Shown here piece by piece: positions 44,687-52,241 of a DNA stretch of 64,000 bases. Both the position numbers and the translations under genes were made by a program. How positions within the stretch are numbered: the stretch's first letter is position 1; each line of letters starts with the position of its first letter. A model generated the notes under the pieces. The model searched no databases. It was not told the DNA's origin and saw only the letters and a program-made list of their open reading frames with translations. This DNA is from PRO6 sp035565775 (GTDB lineage: Bacteria; Pseudomonadota; Alphaproteobacteria; Rhizobiales; Xanthobacteraceae): positions 1-64,000 of the forward strand of contig DATMRW010000005.1 in NCBI GenBank assembly GCA_035565775.1, given 5' to 3'.

Positions 44687-45238
44687 ATGGGTTACAATGC
44701 AGAGTTTCTCATCGGGCAGAATGCACCATCAAACTTGCCTGATGCGATCGCGGATTTAGAGGATGCCTCTATCGTTTTTCTGGACCGCTGGGGCAAAGGC
44801 GACGTTCAAAGAGCTGGTGATGTTTCTAAGAAAGCGATGGTCCTTCTCGACTTCATCGTCAACGAACTTTTGCGCGAGTGCGTTGAGCGGAAAGGACTCG
44901 GCACCTACCTCAACTCGCAACTCGCGACCGAAATGTCCGTCCTCTGCGGTATCGGTGTAACCGGCACATCGCTAGCGGACCAGCAGATGATGTGCCAGGC
45001 TGGCATAGGAAATGGCCGAGTAGCAGCTCATCTCGGCTCGCCTGAGCCGATCACACTTGCTCAACTTCTAAACAAGGTAAAGCATCGCAACCGACATCTG
45101 ATTAATTTCCGAATCGACAATGATCGGCACATCTTCGTAATTTGCCCGGAGCACACTAGCGGAGGGGCCGAAGGCATCTACGAGTTCGATGTCGAGGAAT
45201 TTTGCGAGAAGTGCCGGTCAGCGACCAGCGCATTGTAG
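44687..45238 (+). CDS. Hypothetical protein of the accessory region
   Basis: A 183-residue mostly helical protein: MGYNAEFLIGQNAPSNLPDA, a helix near 45-75 (KAMVLLDFIVNELLRECVER), a region with CGIGVTGTSLADQQMMCQAG, and the polar stretch LLNKVKHRNRHLINFRIDND followed by strands (RHIFVICPEHT). The KHRNRH stretch recalls the histidines of HEPN-like nucleases, but the strict RxxxxH spacing is not met, so I do not make that call. Function unknown. The 220 bases before it hold no gene. Confidence 0.65.
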   Translation: MGYNAEFLIGQNAPSNLPDAIADLEDASIVFLDRWGKGDVQRAGDVSKKAMVLLDFIVNELLRECVERKGLGTYLNSQLATEMSVLCGIGVTGTSLADQQMMCQAGIGNGRVAAHLGSPEPITLAQLLNKVKHRNRHLINFRIDNDRHIFVICPEHTSGGAEGIYEFDVEEFCEKCRSATSAL

Positions 45239-45337
45239 TATCGAATAGCATCGATAGTCGCGGTTCGGGCGAGCCTCCACGTCCGGGAATCTGGCAGAGC
45301 CAGACCGGATGCAGGTGGAATAAGAAGGGTCTGCAGA

Positions 45338-45745
45338 CTATTGCGGCACACCCGCGACCGCAAAGGTACGGTACTTGGCGTATTTCTCGCCAATCTTCCG
45401 TACCTCTTCGTATGTGGGGTCATTCCGCCATGCCCGAACCGCATCTATGTTTGGATAATTGTAAATAACGACCCGCTTGGGCGCCTCACCGTCAATCGCT
45501 GTCACTAGTGGTCCGTTTCCGGCGGCCCCTCCTGCCGCTACCAGACGGCCGCCGTGCGCCTTGATGATCTCTCTCGCCTTGGGGAGATACTCCTTGGCGT
45601 AACTTTCTGGATTGGTGACATCGATTTCACCAACGAAGAAAATCGGCGGTTGGGCTTGGGCGTGCAACTCCTCTACGGCGATCCCACCCAGTGCCGCGCT
45701 TGCCAGCATCGCTAAGCCTAACCCTAGCCTGTACGGAGCTTTCAT
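45338..45745 (-). CDS. Secreted DUF1330 domain protein
   Basis: A 135-residue protein with a Sec signal (MKAPYRLGLGLAMLASAALG, cleavage near 30) and a DUF1330 ferredoxin-like domain: FFVGEIDVTNPESYAKEYLP, GGRLVAAGG and VVIYNYPNIDAVRAWRNDPT. DUF1330 proteins are related to ABM monooxygenases; function unknown. GC and codon use look chromosomal. It is the last gene before the integrase, so it may mark the left chromosomal neighbour of the prophage. Confidence 0.85.
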   Translation of the reverse strand: MKAPYRLGLGLAMLASAALGGIAVEELHAQAQPPIFFVGEIDVTNPESYAKEYLPKAREIIKAHGGRLVAAGGAAGNGPLVTAIDGEAPKRVVIYNYPNIDAVRAWRNDPTYEEVRKIGEKYAKYRTFAVAGVPQ

Positions 45746-45892
45746 AGCCTTCCTCCTTGGCTTACAACATGCAAAATAACCAGCAGCGTGAGCCTGGCCA
45801 AAGAGCAAGGCTGCTCCCGATCTGGGCACTCTGGCCCGATCTGTCGGATACGTTTCGGTCCATACGAAAGCATGAGCGCGACCGTCGGAGCG

Positions 45893-47197
45893 CTAAGTCT
45901 CCCTATCCCTGTTTCGCTTCGCGACCCTCGCCTTCGCCACCCGGCGGCTGGTCTCGATCGACGGAACGACGTAGTGACGTACCGTCGTCGAGATATCGGA
46001 GTGCTGCGCGTGCTTGGAGACGTCAACAATATCCGCGCCGGCGTCCTTGCCCTCGGTCACACCGCCGTGCCTGGCGCGAGCATTCCAGACGGTAGCGGGG
46101 ACGCCGGCCGCGTCCGCGACCTCCCGATAGATCTCCGAATAGAAGCGCCGTCGAACAGGCTCTCCCGCAACCGGAGAGACTAGCGGCCCGCGGCGCTCTT
46201 CCTCCGGTACCGCTGCAAGCGCCAGTTGGAATAGCGGGTATTCCACCACGTCGAAAACCGCGTCGGTGTCGTTCTTGGTGGTGCTCAGGTCGAGCACGCC
46301 AGTCGCGAAATCCTCAAAACGTAGGCCCGGCCGCCACGCCTTCTTGCCGAAGATCATCATCCCCGGCTCAACGGCGATCCGGTTGGCCGGCAACCAATAG
46401 CCGATCACGTCGATCTGCCGCAGGGTGAACTCGAACTGCGCAGCCACGCCGAGCGCCACGGCACGCGCGCGGCGTGTCCCGAGCTCGAGGCCCTTCTTCA
46501 CGATGGCCTCGGCGTGCTCATAGGTCATCGCAACCTTCTTGGCGCGCGGCGAAGCAGCCACGCTTTCGCTCCGGTCCTTCCGGAATTTCATCATGTTCAG
46601 GATTGGCGCAAGCGCCACACAGTCTGGCAGCCCGAGCTCGGCGCCATAACCTACGTGAACGCGAAACACCTCCATTGCACCGCTCGCCCGCCGCTCCCGC
46701 GGCTGGCCGTCAGGCTTCTCCGGCTTGCGCAGCTCCCGGTACCAGCCGCGGATGTCAGCCCCGACCAACGCCGAAACGCGGCGCTTACCCGCGAGCCGGG
46801 TCAGCGCCTTCCCCCAATCGCGATAGAGCTGCTGGGTGCTGAAACGGTTCTCGTGAAACGGCGATTCACGGTCGGTTTCGTAGCAACGGATCAACGACCC
46901 GACGGTACCATCGTAGATCGGCCGCCGGTCACGCTGGCCCATCGCCAGCCAATCGAGCATTTCCTGCCAGTAGCGTGCGCAGCGATCGAACATCACTTCG
47001 ACATCGACCAGCGAGTCTAGATTGCCGTGAAGCCTGATTGTTCGAGGCTGGAATCCGCGCTTAATTGCGGCCGGCGACGCACACCAATATGCATGCCGAT
47101 CTCCGCTACCTCTTTTGATGAGACGGAAACCGCGCGCCCTGCTTGGAATCTCGACCAGCATTCCACCCACTACGAGTGGCTGATGCTTCCTCGCCAT
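45893..47197 (-). CDS. int: Prophage tyrosine recombinase (integrase)
   Basis: A 434-residue site-specific recombinase that inserts and excises the prophage. An N-terminal arm-binding part (MARKHQPLVVGGMLVEIPSR) and a core-binding helical domain (about 90-230) precede the catalytic domain. There the motifs are Arg in FEFTLRQIDVIG (about 280), the ARARHGGVTEGKDAG box, and HAQHSDISTTVRHYV, which holds the last His/Trp position and the nucleophilic Tyr. The Lys of the beta-hairpin may be in LSTTKNDTDAVF. The first 92 bases overlap the upstream excisionase-like gene. It is the last gene of the leftward operon, facing the DUF1330 gene and the likely left end of the prophage. Confidence 0.92.
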   Translation of the reverse strand: MARKHQPLVVGGMLVEIPSRARGFRLIKRGSGDRHAYWCASPAAIKRGFQPRTIRLHGNLDSLVDVEVMFDRCARYWQEMLDWLAMGQRDRRPIYDGTVGSLIRCYETDRESPFHENRFSTQQLYRDWGKALTRLAGKRRVSALVGADIRGWYRELRKPEKPDGQPRERRASGAMEVFRVHVGYGAELGLPDCVALAPILNMMKFRKDRSESVAASPRAKKVAMTYEHAEAIVKKGLELGTRRARAVALGVAAQFEFTLRQIDVIGYWLPANRIAVEPGMMIFGKKAWRPGLRFEDFATGVLDLSTTKNDTDAVFDVVEYPLFQLALAAVPEEERRGPLVSPVAGEPVRRRFYSEIYREVADAAGVPATVWNARARHGGVTEGKDAGADIVDVSKHAQHSDISTTVRHYVVPSIETSRRVAKARVAKRNRDRET

Positions 47198-47495
47198 CGA
47201 AGTTCTCCCGACCGTCGGGCTTGAATGGCACGACGCGAACCCTGTCCGAAATCTTAGTCTTTCCGATGGCCACCGGGTCGGCGCCACCGGGCAGCATCAA
47301 CCCATGCCGCGCGCGAAAATACTCAACAACGGCCGGCCAGAAGCGCCCGCCCATCAGAACGTCGATCCGGGGGAACCCCTCTTTGTCCTCGAGATACCGA
47401 GCCTTGTCCGGCCACTCGCGCGCTCTCTTTGGTCCCATAACCTGCCGGGCGATGGTGTCCTCGTCCGGGTAAAGCGGGATCTTGTCTCTGCTCAT
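47106..47495 (-). CDS. Probable excisionase-like small protein
   Basis: A 129-residue protein. The central pattern ARYLEDKEGFPRIDVLMGGR then FWPAVVEYFRARHGL resembles small winged-helix or MerR-like proteins encoded just before integrases in rhizobial prophages, where excisionases are expected. VVPFKPDGRENF is also common to these proteins. Its last 30 codons overlap the integrase start in another frame, which implies translational coupling. A longer frame upstream starts in the next small gene and was not used. The excisionase role is inferred from position and pattern. Confidence 0.65.
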   Translation of the reverse strand: MSRDKIPLYPDEDTIARQVMGPKRAREWPDKARYLEDKEGFPRIDVLMGGRFWPAVVEYFRARHGLMLPGGADPVAIGKTKISDRVRVVPFKPDGRENFDGEEASATRSGWNAGRDSKQGARFPSHQKR

Positions 47496-47535
47496 CGACC
47501 AACCCCATTCACGGCTCCGGGCCGGTTCAGCGAAC

Positions 47536-47673
47536 TCATGGCAGCAGCTCCCCACTTCCGATCACAGCCCAGATCGTGATTGCCGCGATCGACAACGCGG
47601 CCGCCACGATGCCAATGAGCACCGGAACCGACACTGCAACGATCTCGGTTGCGTTGGATTCGTCGCGGCTCAT
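47536..47673 (-). CDS. Single-helix small membrane protein of the prophage
   Basis: A 45-residue protein with one membrane helix: MSRDESNATEIVAVSVPVLI then GIVAAALSIAAITIWAVIGS and a short tail. Its start overlaps the stop of the preceding gene (ATGA), and its stop codon overlaps a further ATG. Function unknown; small phage membrane proteins of this type may act in superinfection exclusion or be lysis-related. Confidence 0.55.
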   Translation of the reverse strand: MSRDESNATEIVAVSVPVLIGIVAAALSIAAITIWAVIGSGELLP

Positions 47674-47966
47674 GCGCTCGCTCCGATCTCTGGCCGAACG
47701 TTTCCGAGCTCAATGACCCGGTTGGGAGACCGCTGGTTGGATTCCAGCACCTTGCCGAGCCAGTCGTGCAGCATCTCCAGTTCGTCGATGGTGAAGGCCC
47801 GCACCGCGTCTTCGCCAGCGCCGCTGACGCCGATCTGCACGATGCGCGCGTCGGTCCGCCCGGCGTAGTGACGAACGCCCATCTCGAAACGCGGATCTTG
47901 CGCGCAGCTCTCAAACACGAGCGGCTTTGTGGCTTTGAGCTCGCCGTTGAGCTGGATGATCGTCAT
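47670..47966 (-). CDS. Phage hypothetical protein
   Basis: A 98-residue protein: MTIIQLNGELKATKPLVFES, strands with RFEMGVRHYAGRTDARIVQI, and a helix AFTIDELEMLHDWLGKVLES. A GGAGGG ribosome-binding site precedes the ATG. The start overlaps the end of the NinB-like gene. No family recognised; the order within the leftward recombination operon suggests an accessory early protein. Confidence 0.65.
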   Translation of the reverse strand: MTIIQLNGELKATKPLVFESCAQDPRFEMGVRHYAGRTDARIVQIGVSGAGEDAVRAFTIDELEMLHDWLGKVLESNQRSPNRVIELGNVRPEIGASA

Positions 47967-48433
47967 GCAACCCTCCTTTCGCGCCAAAGCGCGTCGTAAG
48001 AAACGCCAAGCATGTTCTCGATCTCGTGGATCAAGTCGGTTCGCGGCAGGCGTGGGATGATCTCGGTGACGATCACGTCGATAGCGGCATCGAGAAAGGT
48101 CTTGAAGTCGTGATCGTCCATGCGCTCGAACGAGGTCGACGCCACCCGAGTGATCATCTTGCCGTTGTGGAATTCGATCTGCTCGACGTAGCCGAGCCGC
48201 ACTTTGAGGAAGAAGTGCAGGCCCTCCGACCCGTGATAGTGCTCTGAGTTCTCGACCACTTTCCCAAGCAGCGCCCAATAGAAACGGTTCTGAAGAATCG
48301 AGCGCGCGCTGGCCGACGTGAGCCGCGCGACGAACGGCTTCTGCGGGAGCCCGCTGATCAGCTCCTGATCGCCAGCCGTCACCGGCACGAGACGAAGGTT
48401 TTCGGGGCGGATGAGAAGCTGAACAGCCATCAC
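47963..48433 (-). CDS. NinB-like phage recombination protein
   Basis: A 156-residue protein. The pattern SARSILQNRFYWALLGKVVE (about 40-60), HGSEGLHFFLKVRLGY and STSFERMDDHDFKTFLDAAI matches phage proteins related to NinB/YbcN, which bind single-stranded DNA during recombination. The C-terminal part is DLIHEIENMLGV. A second ATG (MAVQL) follows the first. It is between the DUF968-like and small hypothetical genes with overlapping starts and stops. The NinB link is by general pattern, so moderate confidence. Confidence 0.6.
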   Translation of the reverse strand: MMAVQLLIRPENLRLVPVTAGDQELISGLPQKPFVARLTSASARSILQNRFYWALLGKVVENSEHYHGSEGLHFFLKVRLGYVEQIEFHNGKMITRVASTSFERMDDHDFKTFLDAAIDVIVTEIIPRLPRTDLIHEIENMLGVSYDALWRERRVA

Positions 48434-48876
48434 TCCCCCACCGTCGCCATGGTGTGGAACAGGTAGACGACGCTGCGCATGTGCTCGACGTTCGGCGAGG
48501 CGTCGTAGAGCGCCATGCAGGCTTTCAGCGGTTCAACGCCGATCCGGTTCCAGAAGGCGATTTCCGCGCCCTTGTGCTGCGCGTCCGGCGCGTCGGTGTG
48601 ACACTGCGGGCAAAGCGGCAAGGTCCATGCGTCATCGGGCTTGGTCTGCATGCCAGTCTGCGGCTTGCCAGTCTCGGCACACGCGAAGCGGACATGGGCA
48701 GCCACCCCCGCCGGATCGCGCCGGCAGCCGGGATTGATGCAGGGACACTGCCGGATGGCGTCAAGGTGCTCGTTGTCACGGACGCGCGCGACCTTCGCCG
48801 GTTTGGCGCGTTTCGTGCGCGTCGCGCCCTTGAGCAGCGAGCCGACTGGAGCGATGTTGGCGAAGCGTGCGGCCAT
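48430..48876 (-). CDS. DUF968/HNH-like phage endonuclease family protein
   Basis: A 148-residue Cys/His-rich protein. Paired metal ligands are visible: CPCINPGCRR (about 44-53), AAHVRFACAETGKP (His and Cys) and LPLCPQCHTDAPDAQHKG (about 91-108). The H-V-R / C-P-x-C-H-x-x-x-x-x-x-x-H layout is that of DUF968/HNH-type phage nucleases such as the NinG or RusA-position proteins that resolve junctions. It sits between RecT-like and NinB-like genes in the leftward operon. Nuclease activity is inferred from the motif. Confidence 0.68.
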   Translation of the reverse strand: MAARFANIAPVGSLLKGATRTKRAKPAKVARVRDNEHLDAIRQCPCINPGCRRDPAGVAAHVRFACAETGKPQTGMQTKPDDAWTLPLCPQCHTDAPDAQHKGAEIAFWNRIGVEPLKACMALYDASPNVEHMRSVVYLFHTMATVGE

Positions 48877-48877
48877 A

Positions 48878-50212
48878 TCACACGCCCTCCCCGCCTTCGG
48901 CTTCGCTGATCCGCTCGAAGGTTTCCATGATCATCGAGTGCGCGCGGGCAAAGGCATCGCGAGCGATCTTGCCCTTGTGGGGCGTGACGCGCTTCTGCTG
49001 GATCTCGGTCAGCTCTTCCAAGCCCTCGCAGCCGGCCAGCTCGTCGGAAAGCCCCTGCAACCATTCCTCAACGTTGAATTCGTCGGCCGGGGCTTGGACC
49101 GGCTTCGTCCGGCGCAGCGACGCCGGAATGTCGAGGCCATCGTCGGTAGACTTCGGGGCCGGTTTATCGCCCGGGAAGTCGTCGACAACGGCCGTCGTTG
49201 CCTGCTGGGCCGTATGCTGGCCGACGGCGTTCACCTCCTGCGCAGTCGGCGCAGTGGTTTCTGCCCCCGTCTCTGCGGTCGGCTCTTCGTCCGGCGGCAG
49301 CGGAGGCCCATCATCGGACGAGGTTTGCGCGCTGGCGGCCGCCTCTGCGACCACCTGCTCCTCGACGACGGCCTCATCGGTCCATTCGACCGTCTCGTTT
49401 TCCGGCACCTTGACCTCGACCAGGTCCTCGACCGGCCCGGAGACAGGAACGACATTGATTGCCTCTTGCGGCTGATGCGCGATCTGCTCAACCGGCGGCG
49501 GCGCCGGCGGTTGGTCAGACGGGACAATCGAGGGCGAGAACCGCGCGCGATGGGCGGCGTTCAGATCCTCCATCTCGTCGTCGGAGTAGACGCCGAGAAT
49601 TAGGCCGGGCGAGTGAATTCGCGACCATTCGCGCGCGCCGCGGTAGCGCAGCATCCGTGGGTGGCCACCGCGGGCATTCCACGGCGAGCCCCGCCCCTCG
49701 GTTTTCCACTCGCCTACCGTTCCTTCCGCGACTTTCGGCTTGCCCTTGGAATCTAAAACAGGCTTGCCGTCCCGCGTCGCGCTGACGACGACCTTCATGC
49801 TGTCGCCGGTGCCTTCGATCTCGTATTCCAACTCGAAACCGAGTTTCCCTTCGATCACAGCCGCGATCAGCTTGCCCTCGTAGCAGAGCTTGCCGTGAAC
49901 GACGGACACGCACTGCGCCACCGCAAACGGATCCATGTTCCAGCGAACAGCCTGGTTGACCACAAGGAAGCAATTCGCGGTCACGCGCTCGATCGGCAGG
50001 TAGACCTTATCTCCCTTCTCGTCCTTCTCCGTGCAAAGCGCGTCGGGGATCAGGTTGGAGTGCGCCATCACGTTCGCGATGCGCTGCATGTGCTCGAAGC
50101 GAGCCGTATCAAGCACTGCAATCGGATCGCTCACCACGCGGATCTCCGGTGGCTTGCGAACCTGAATTGCTGTGACAGGTTGATCAGGGGCGATAGCAAC
50201 TGCGGTGTTCAT
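48878..50212 (-). CDS. RecT-like phage recombinase
   Basis: A 444-residue protein. The N-terminal 230 residues match phage recombinases of the RecT type found in rhizobial phages: ARFEHMQRIANVMAHSNLIP, LPIERVTANCFLVVNQAVRW, NMDPFAVAQCVSVVHGKLCY and MLRYRGAREWSRIHSPGLIL then GVYSDDE. Such proteins anneal single strands. The rest (about 240-350) is a Pro/Glu/Thr-rich low-complexity linker, and the C-terminal 80 residues form a separate helical part (FNVEEWLQGLSDELAG). No exonuclease gene is adjacent. It is the longest gene of the leftward early operon. Confidence 0.72.
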   Translation of the reverse strand: MNTAVAIAPDQPVTAIQVRKPPEIRVVSDPIAVLDTARFEHMQRIANVMAHSNLIPDALCTEKDEKGDKVYLPIERVTANCFLVVNQAVRWNMDPFAVAQCVSVVHGKLCYEGKLIAAVIEGKLGFELEYEIEGTGDSMKVVVSATRDGKPVLDSKGKPKVAEGTVGEWKTEGRGSPWNARGGHPRMLRYRGAREWSRIHSPGLILGVYSDDEMEDLNAAHRARFSPSIVPSDQPPAPPPVEQIAHQPQEAINVVPVSGPVEDLVEVKVPENETVEWTDEAVVEEQVVAEAAASAQTSSDDGPPLPPDEEPTAETGAETTAPTAQEVNAVGQHTAQQATTAVVDDFPGDKPAPKSTDDGLDIPASLRRTKPVQAPADEFNVEEWLQGLSDELAGCEGLEELTEIQQKRVTPHKGKIARDAFARAHSMIMETFERISEAEGGEGV

Positions 50213-50252
50213 GGTGATCTCCTGATGGCAAGAGCGTTCGCGCGGCCGATCG

Positions 50253-51155
50253 TCAGGCGGCGCGCTTCTCTTCAACGATTTCGCACCCCGGCAACGCGAT
50301 CTTCGACTTCGCTGCCTTGTCCGCGATGCTCTGCAAAAGTGCGTTCAGTTCGGGATGGTCGCGCAGGCTCTCAAGCAGCTTGTCGCGGTCGACAATCTTC
50401 GCGGTCTGATAGGTCCGCAGGCCGGTGCTGCGTTTGCTCGAGCCTGCAACAACGCGAGTCTGCGGGACTTCCTCGACGGGCTTGCCGGTCTGGATCGCGG
50501 CGATCTGCGCCGCGCGCGCCTCATCGTCCTTCTTTCTAAGGAACGGCGTGACGACGATGGATTTCAGCCGCTTCTTGAGATCGTCGGCCCGGTCGCGCAG
50601 CACGAACCATTTGGTGTCGACTGCCCTGCCCGCCTCAAGGTGCGGCTGCTTCTCGACCTTGTGCAGATTGACGATCTTGGTTTGCAGCTCGCCAAAGGTA
50701 TTCGCCAGGTCGGACGCCTGATTGGCGCTGTCCTCGGAGCCGGCGGCGCCCGCCTTGATCATCCGCTCGGCCTCGCGAGCAAGATCCTCGATCCGATCGC
50801 GGATTGCGTCGATGTCGTCATCGACCGGCGCGGAGTTGTGACCAATCACAGCGTCATTGAGATCGGGCCACTGCTGGCCTTCGTTCACCACCGCGAAGTA
50901 AATCTTGTCCGTCACGGGGTTTCGGGAGACGTAGGGCCAGATCTCGCGCGCCCGCAGGTCTTCGACCGGCTGGCCATCGACGCGGCAATGGAGAACGCCG
51001 TCCTTGTACCAATAGGCGACGGGCTGAAACGTCACCTCGCCGGTCTGCTTGTTCCTCCGCTTGCCGCGATAGAAACCCGTCATCGGCTCGTCGGCGTTGA
51101 TCGGACCGAAAACCCCCTTCAGCGCGTTGCGCCACCACGTGTATTCTGTGCTCAT
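50253..51155 (-). CDS. Phage protein of unknown function
   Basis: A 300-residue protein. An N-terminal domain of about 100 residues (TEYTWWRNALKGVFGPINAD, EIWPYVSRNPVTDKIYFAVV) is followed by a long helical part (AIRDRIEDLAREAERMIKAG, then FGELQTKIVNLHKVEKQPHL) and a C-terminal LLQSIADKAAKSKIALPGCE. This layout is frequent in Bradyrhizobium-type prophages, next to RecT-like genes. Helical character and position suggest a partner in recombination. The ATG overlaps the stop of the preceding small gene. No catalytic motif seen. Confidence 0.65.
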   Translation of the reverse strand: MSTEYTWWRNALKGVFGPINADEPMTGFYRGKRRNKQTGEVTFQPVAYWYKDGVLHCRVDGQPVEDLRAREIWPYVSRNPVTDKIYFAVVNEGQQWPDLNDAVIGHNSAPVDDDIDAIRDRIEDLAREAERMIKAGAAGSEDSANQASDLANTFGELQTKIVNLHKVEKQPHLEAGRAVDTKWFVLRDRADDLKKRLKSIVVTPFLRKKDDEARAAQIAAIQTGKPVEEVPQTRVVAGSSKRSTGLRTYQTAKIVDRDKLLESLRDHPELNALLQSIADKAAKSKIALPGCEIVEEKRAA

Positions 51156-51373
51156 CTGACTTCTCCTAGGTTTGTGAAAAGCGTGGTGCAGCCCGACGCC
51201 CTGTCCTGGACGAACAGCCGCTTGCCGTACTGGCGCGCGCGATCGAACGCCGTCTCGGGATCGACACCCGCGCGACGCTCGGCGGCGTAGAAATGTTGGA
51301 TTGCGTTCTCGCGCTGCTGGGAGCGGCTGAGATCGAACGTTGTGCTGGAAGAGCACTGAGCGGACACGGCCAT
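51152..51373 (-). CDS. Small phage hypothetical protein
   Basis: A 73-residue protein (MAVSAQCSSSTTFDLSRSQQ then RENAIQHFYAAERRAGVDPE). A helix-rich centre and a C-terminal KRLFVQDRASGCTTLFTNLG. Stop and next start overlap as ATGA. Function unknown. Confidence 0.6.
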   Translation of the reverse strand: MAVSAQCSSSTTFDLSRSQQRENAIQHFYAAERRAGVDPETAFDRARQYGKRLFVQDRASGCTTLFTNLGEVR

Positions 51374-51375
51374 GC

Positions 51376-51651
51376 TCAGAACTCCGGCCGCAACGAAAAC
51401 GGCTTCTTCGAGCCGTAGGCGTGGATCGTGACGTGGATGGTGAGATCGGGCAGACCGTGGCGCTCGCGCCACTGGCACTGCATGATGAATGCCCGGTCCC
51501 GTGCCCAGCGCAGTCCGTCACGCACCCAGCTCGTGGGCGGGTTCATCGCGCCGTAATCGCGCACCGCGCGCGCCAGACCGACCGCCTTGACGGCGGTCCA
51601 GTCGATCTGCCCGGTTTCCTGATTCAGAAGATCATTTGGCGAACAACGCAT
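51376..51651 (-). CDS. Small phage hypothetical protein, first gene of the leftward operon
   Basis: A 91-residue protein: MRCSPNDLLNQETGQIDWTA, then VKAVGLARAVRDYGAMNPPT and a basic Trp-containing part (WVRDGLRWARDRAFIMQCQW). It is nearest the presumed leftward early promoter with its operator palindromes. Genes in this place often encode regulators or host-takeover proteins, but no domain is visible. Confidence 0.6.
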   Translation of the reverse strand: MRCSPNDLLNQETGQIDWTAVKAVGLARAVRDYGAMNPPTSWVRDGLRWARDRAFIMQCQWRERHGLPDLTIHVTIHAYGSKKPFSLRPEF

Positions 51652-51680
51652 GACCCGCTCCCGTCTGGTGACGAGAGCAA

Positions 51681-51733
51681 CTAAAGCATGGCTTTAGTTT
51701 ACGGTCAAGTGACGCTTGATATTTCCATCAAGC
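51681..51733. promoter_or_regulatory. Operator region of the leftward early operon
   Basis: Two palindromes stand between the leftward operon and the repressor operon: CTAAAGC-ATG-GCTTTAG at 51681-51697 and GCTTGA-N8-TCAAGC at 51714-51733. The GCTTGA/TCAAGC arms recur at the repressor/Cro region with a 9-base spacer. The 13-mer AAGCATGGCTTTA is also shared. These are probable binding sites for the prophage repressor and/or Cro protein. Confidence 0.65.
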
Positions 51734-51745
51734 AACGTTTGCCTT

Positions 51746-51943
51746 TTAACTGATGGCATACCATGCGATCAGAAACAGCCATGGCATCGCAGCTAACAGC
51801 AGCCCTACGCCCACGGAGCCGGCGACGGTCGGCTTCTCGCTGCCGAACACGTACTTGAGAACAACGAAGCCGAGGCCGAATGCCGCTATCAGAAACGCGC
51901 CGGAACCGGCCCCGACCACGATAGTTTGCAAGATATCCGACAT
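51746..51943 (-). CDS. Small two-helix membrane protein in the repressor operon
   Basis: A 65-residue protein with two hydrophobic segments (about 7-30, GSGAFLIAAFGLGFVVLKYV, and 40-63, GSVGVGLLLAAMPWLFLIAW). It lies downstream of the repressor gene on the same strand and would be made in the lysogen, so immunity or exclusion is possible. No family recognised. Confidence 0.6.
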   Translation of the reverse strand: MSDILQTIVVGAGSGAFLIAAFGLGFVVLKYVFGSEKPTVAGSVGVGLLLAAMPWLFLIAWYAIS

Positions 51944-51959
51944 TCAGCCCGCCATGCCT

Positions 51960-52241
51960 TCAACGAATAAGGGTTACAGCGATCGTCTCGCGATCATCAA
52001 TATTCACGATCTCCTGGTCGTCACAGACCAGAATGTCCGCACCCGGCATCCAAGTTGCCGCGACAGCCTCATCGCCCGCATCGACGCGAAACGTCCCGCT
52101 GGTGGCCGTCACCACAACCTTCCCATCGGCGCCGATATAGTCGACGCTATCCTCATCACACGCCAGTCCGGCAGTTGCGGTAAGGGAAAGGCAGGCCGCG
52201 AGGAAGCTAAGCAGCCCCCTCACCTTGGCGCCCACGGTCAT
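51960..52241 (-). CDS. Small secreted protein in the repressor operon
   Basis: A 93-residue protein with a Sec-type signal (VRGLLSFLAACLSLTATAGL, cleavage near 27), followed by a beta-rich domain with two Cys (CDEDSVDYIGADGKVVVTAT ... DILVCDDQEIVNI). It overlaps the repressor stop by 4 bases and so is co-expressed with the repressor. Expression in lysogens and export suggest a lysogenic-conversion (moron) role, which is inference. Confidence 0.62.
   Translation of the reverse strand: MTVGAKVRGLLSFLAACLSLTATAGLACDEDSVDYIGADGKVVVTATSGTFRVDAGDEAVAATWMPGADILVCDDQEIVNIDDRETIAVTLIR

Noticed and set aside
44687..45238. HEPN RNase/toxin domain because of KHRNRH
   Set aside because: The required R-x4-6-H spacing is not met and no second catalytic feature is visible.
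45746..45892. Prophage attL core
   Set aside because: No tRNA or gene-end duplication could be recognised here, and the right end of the prophage is outside the window.
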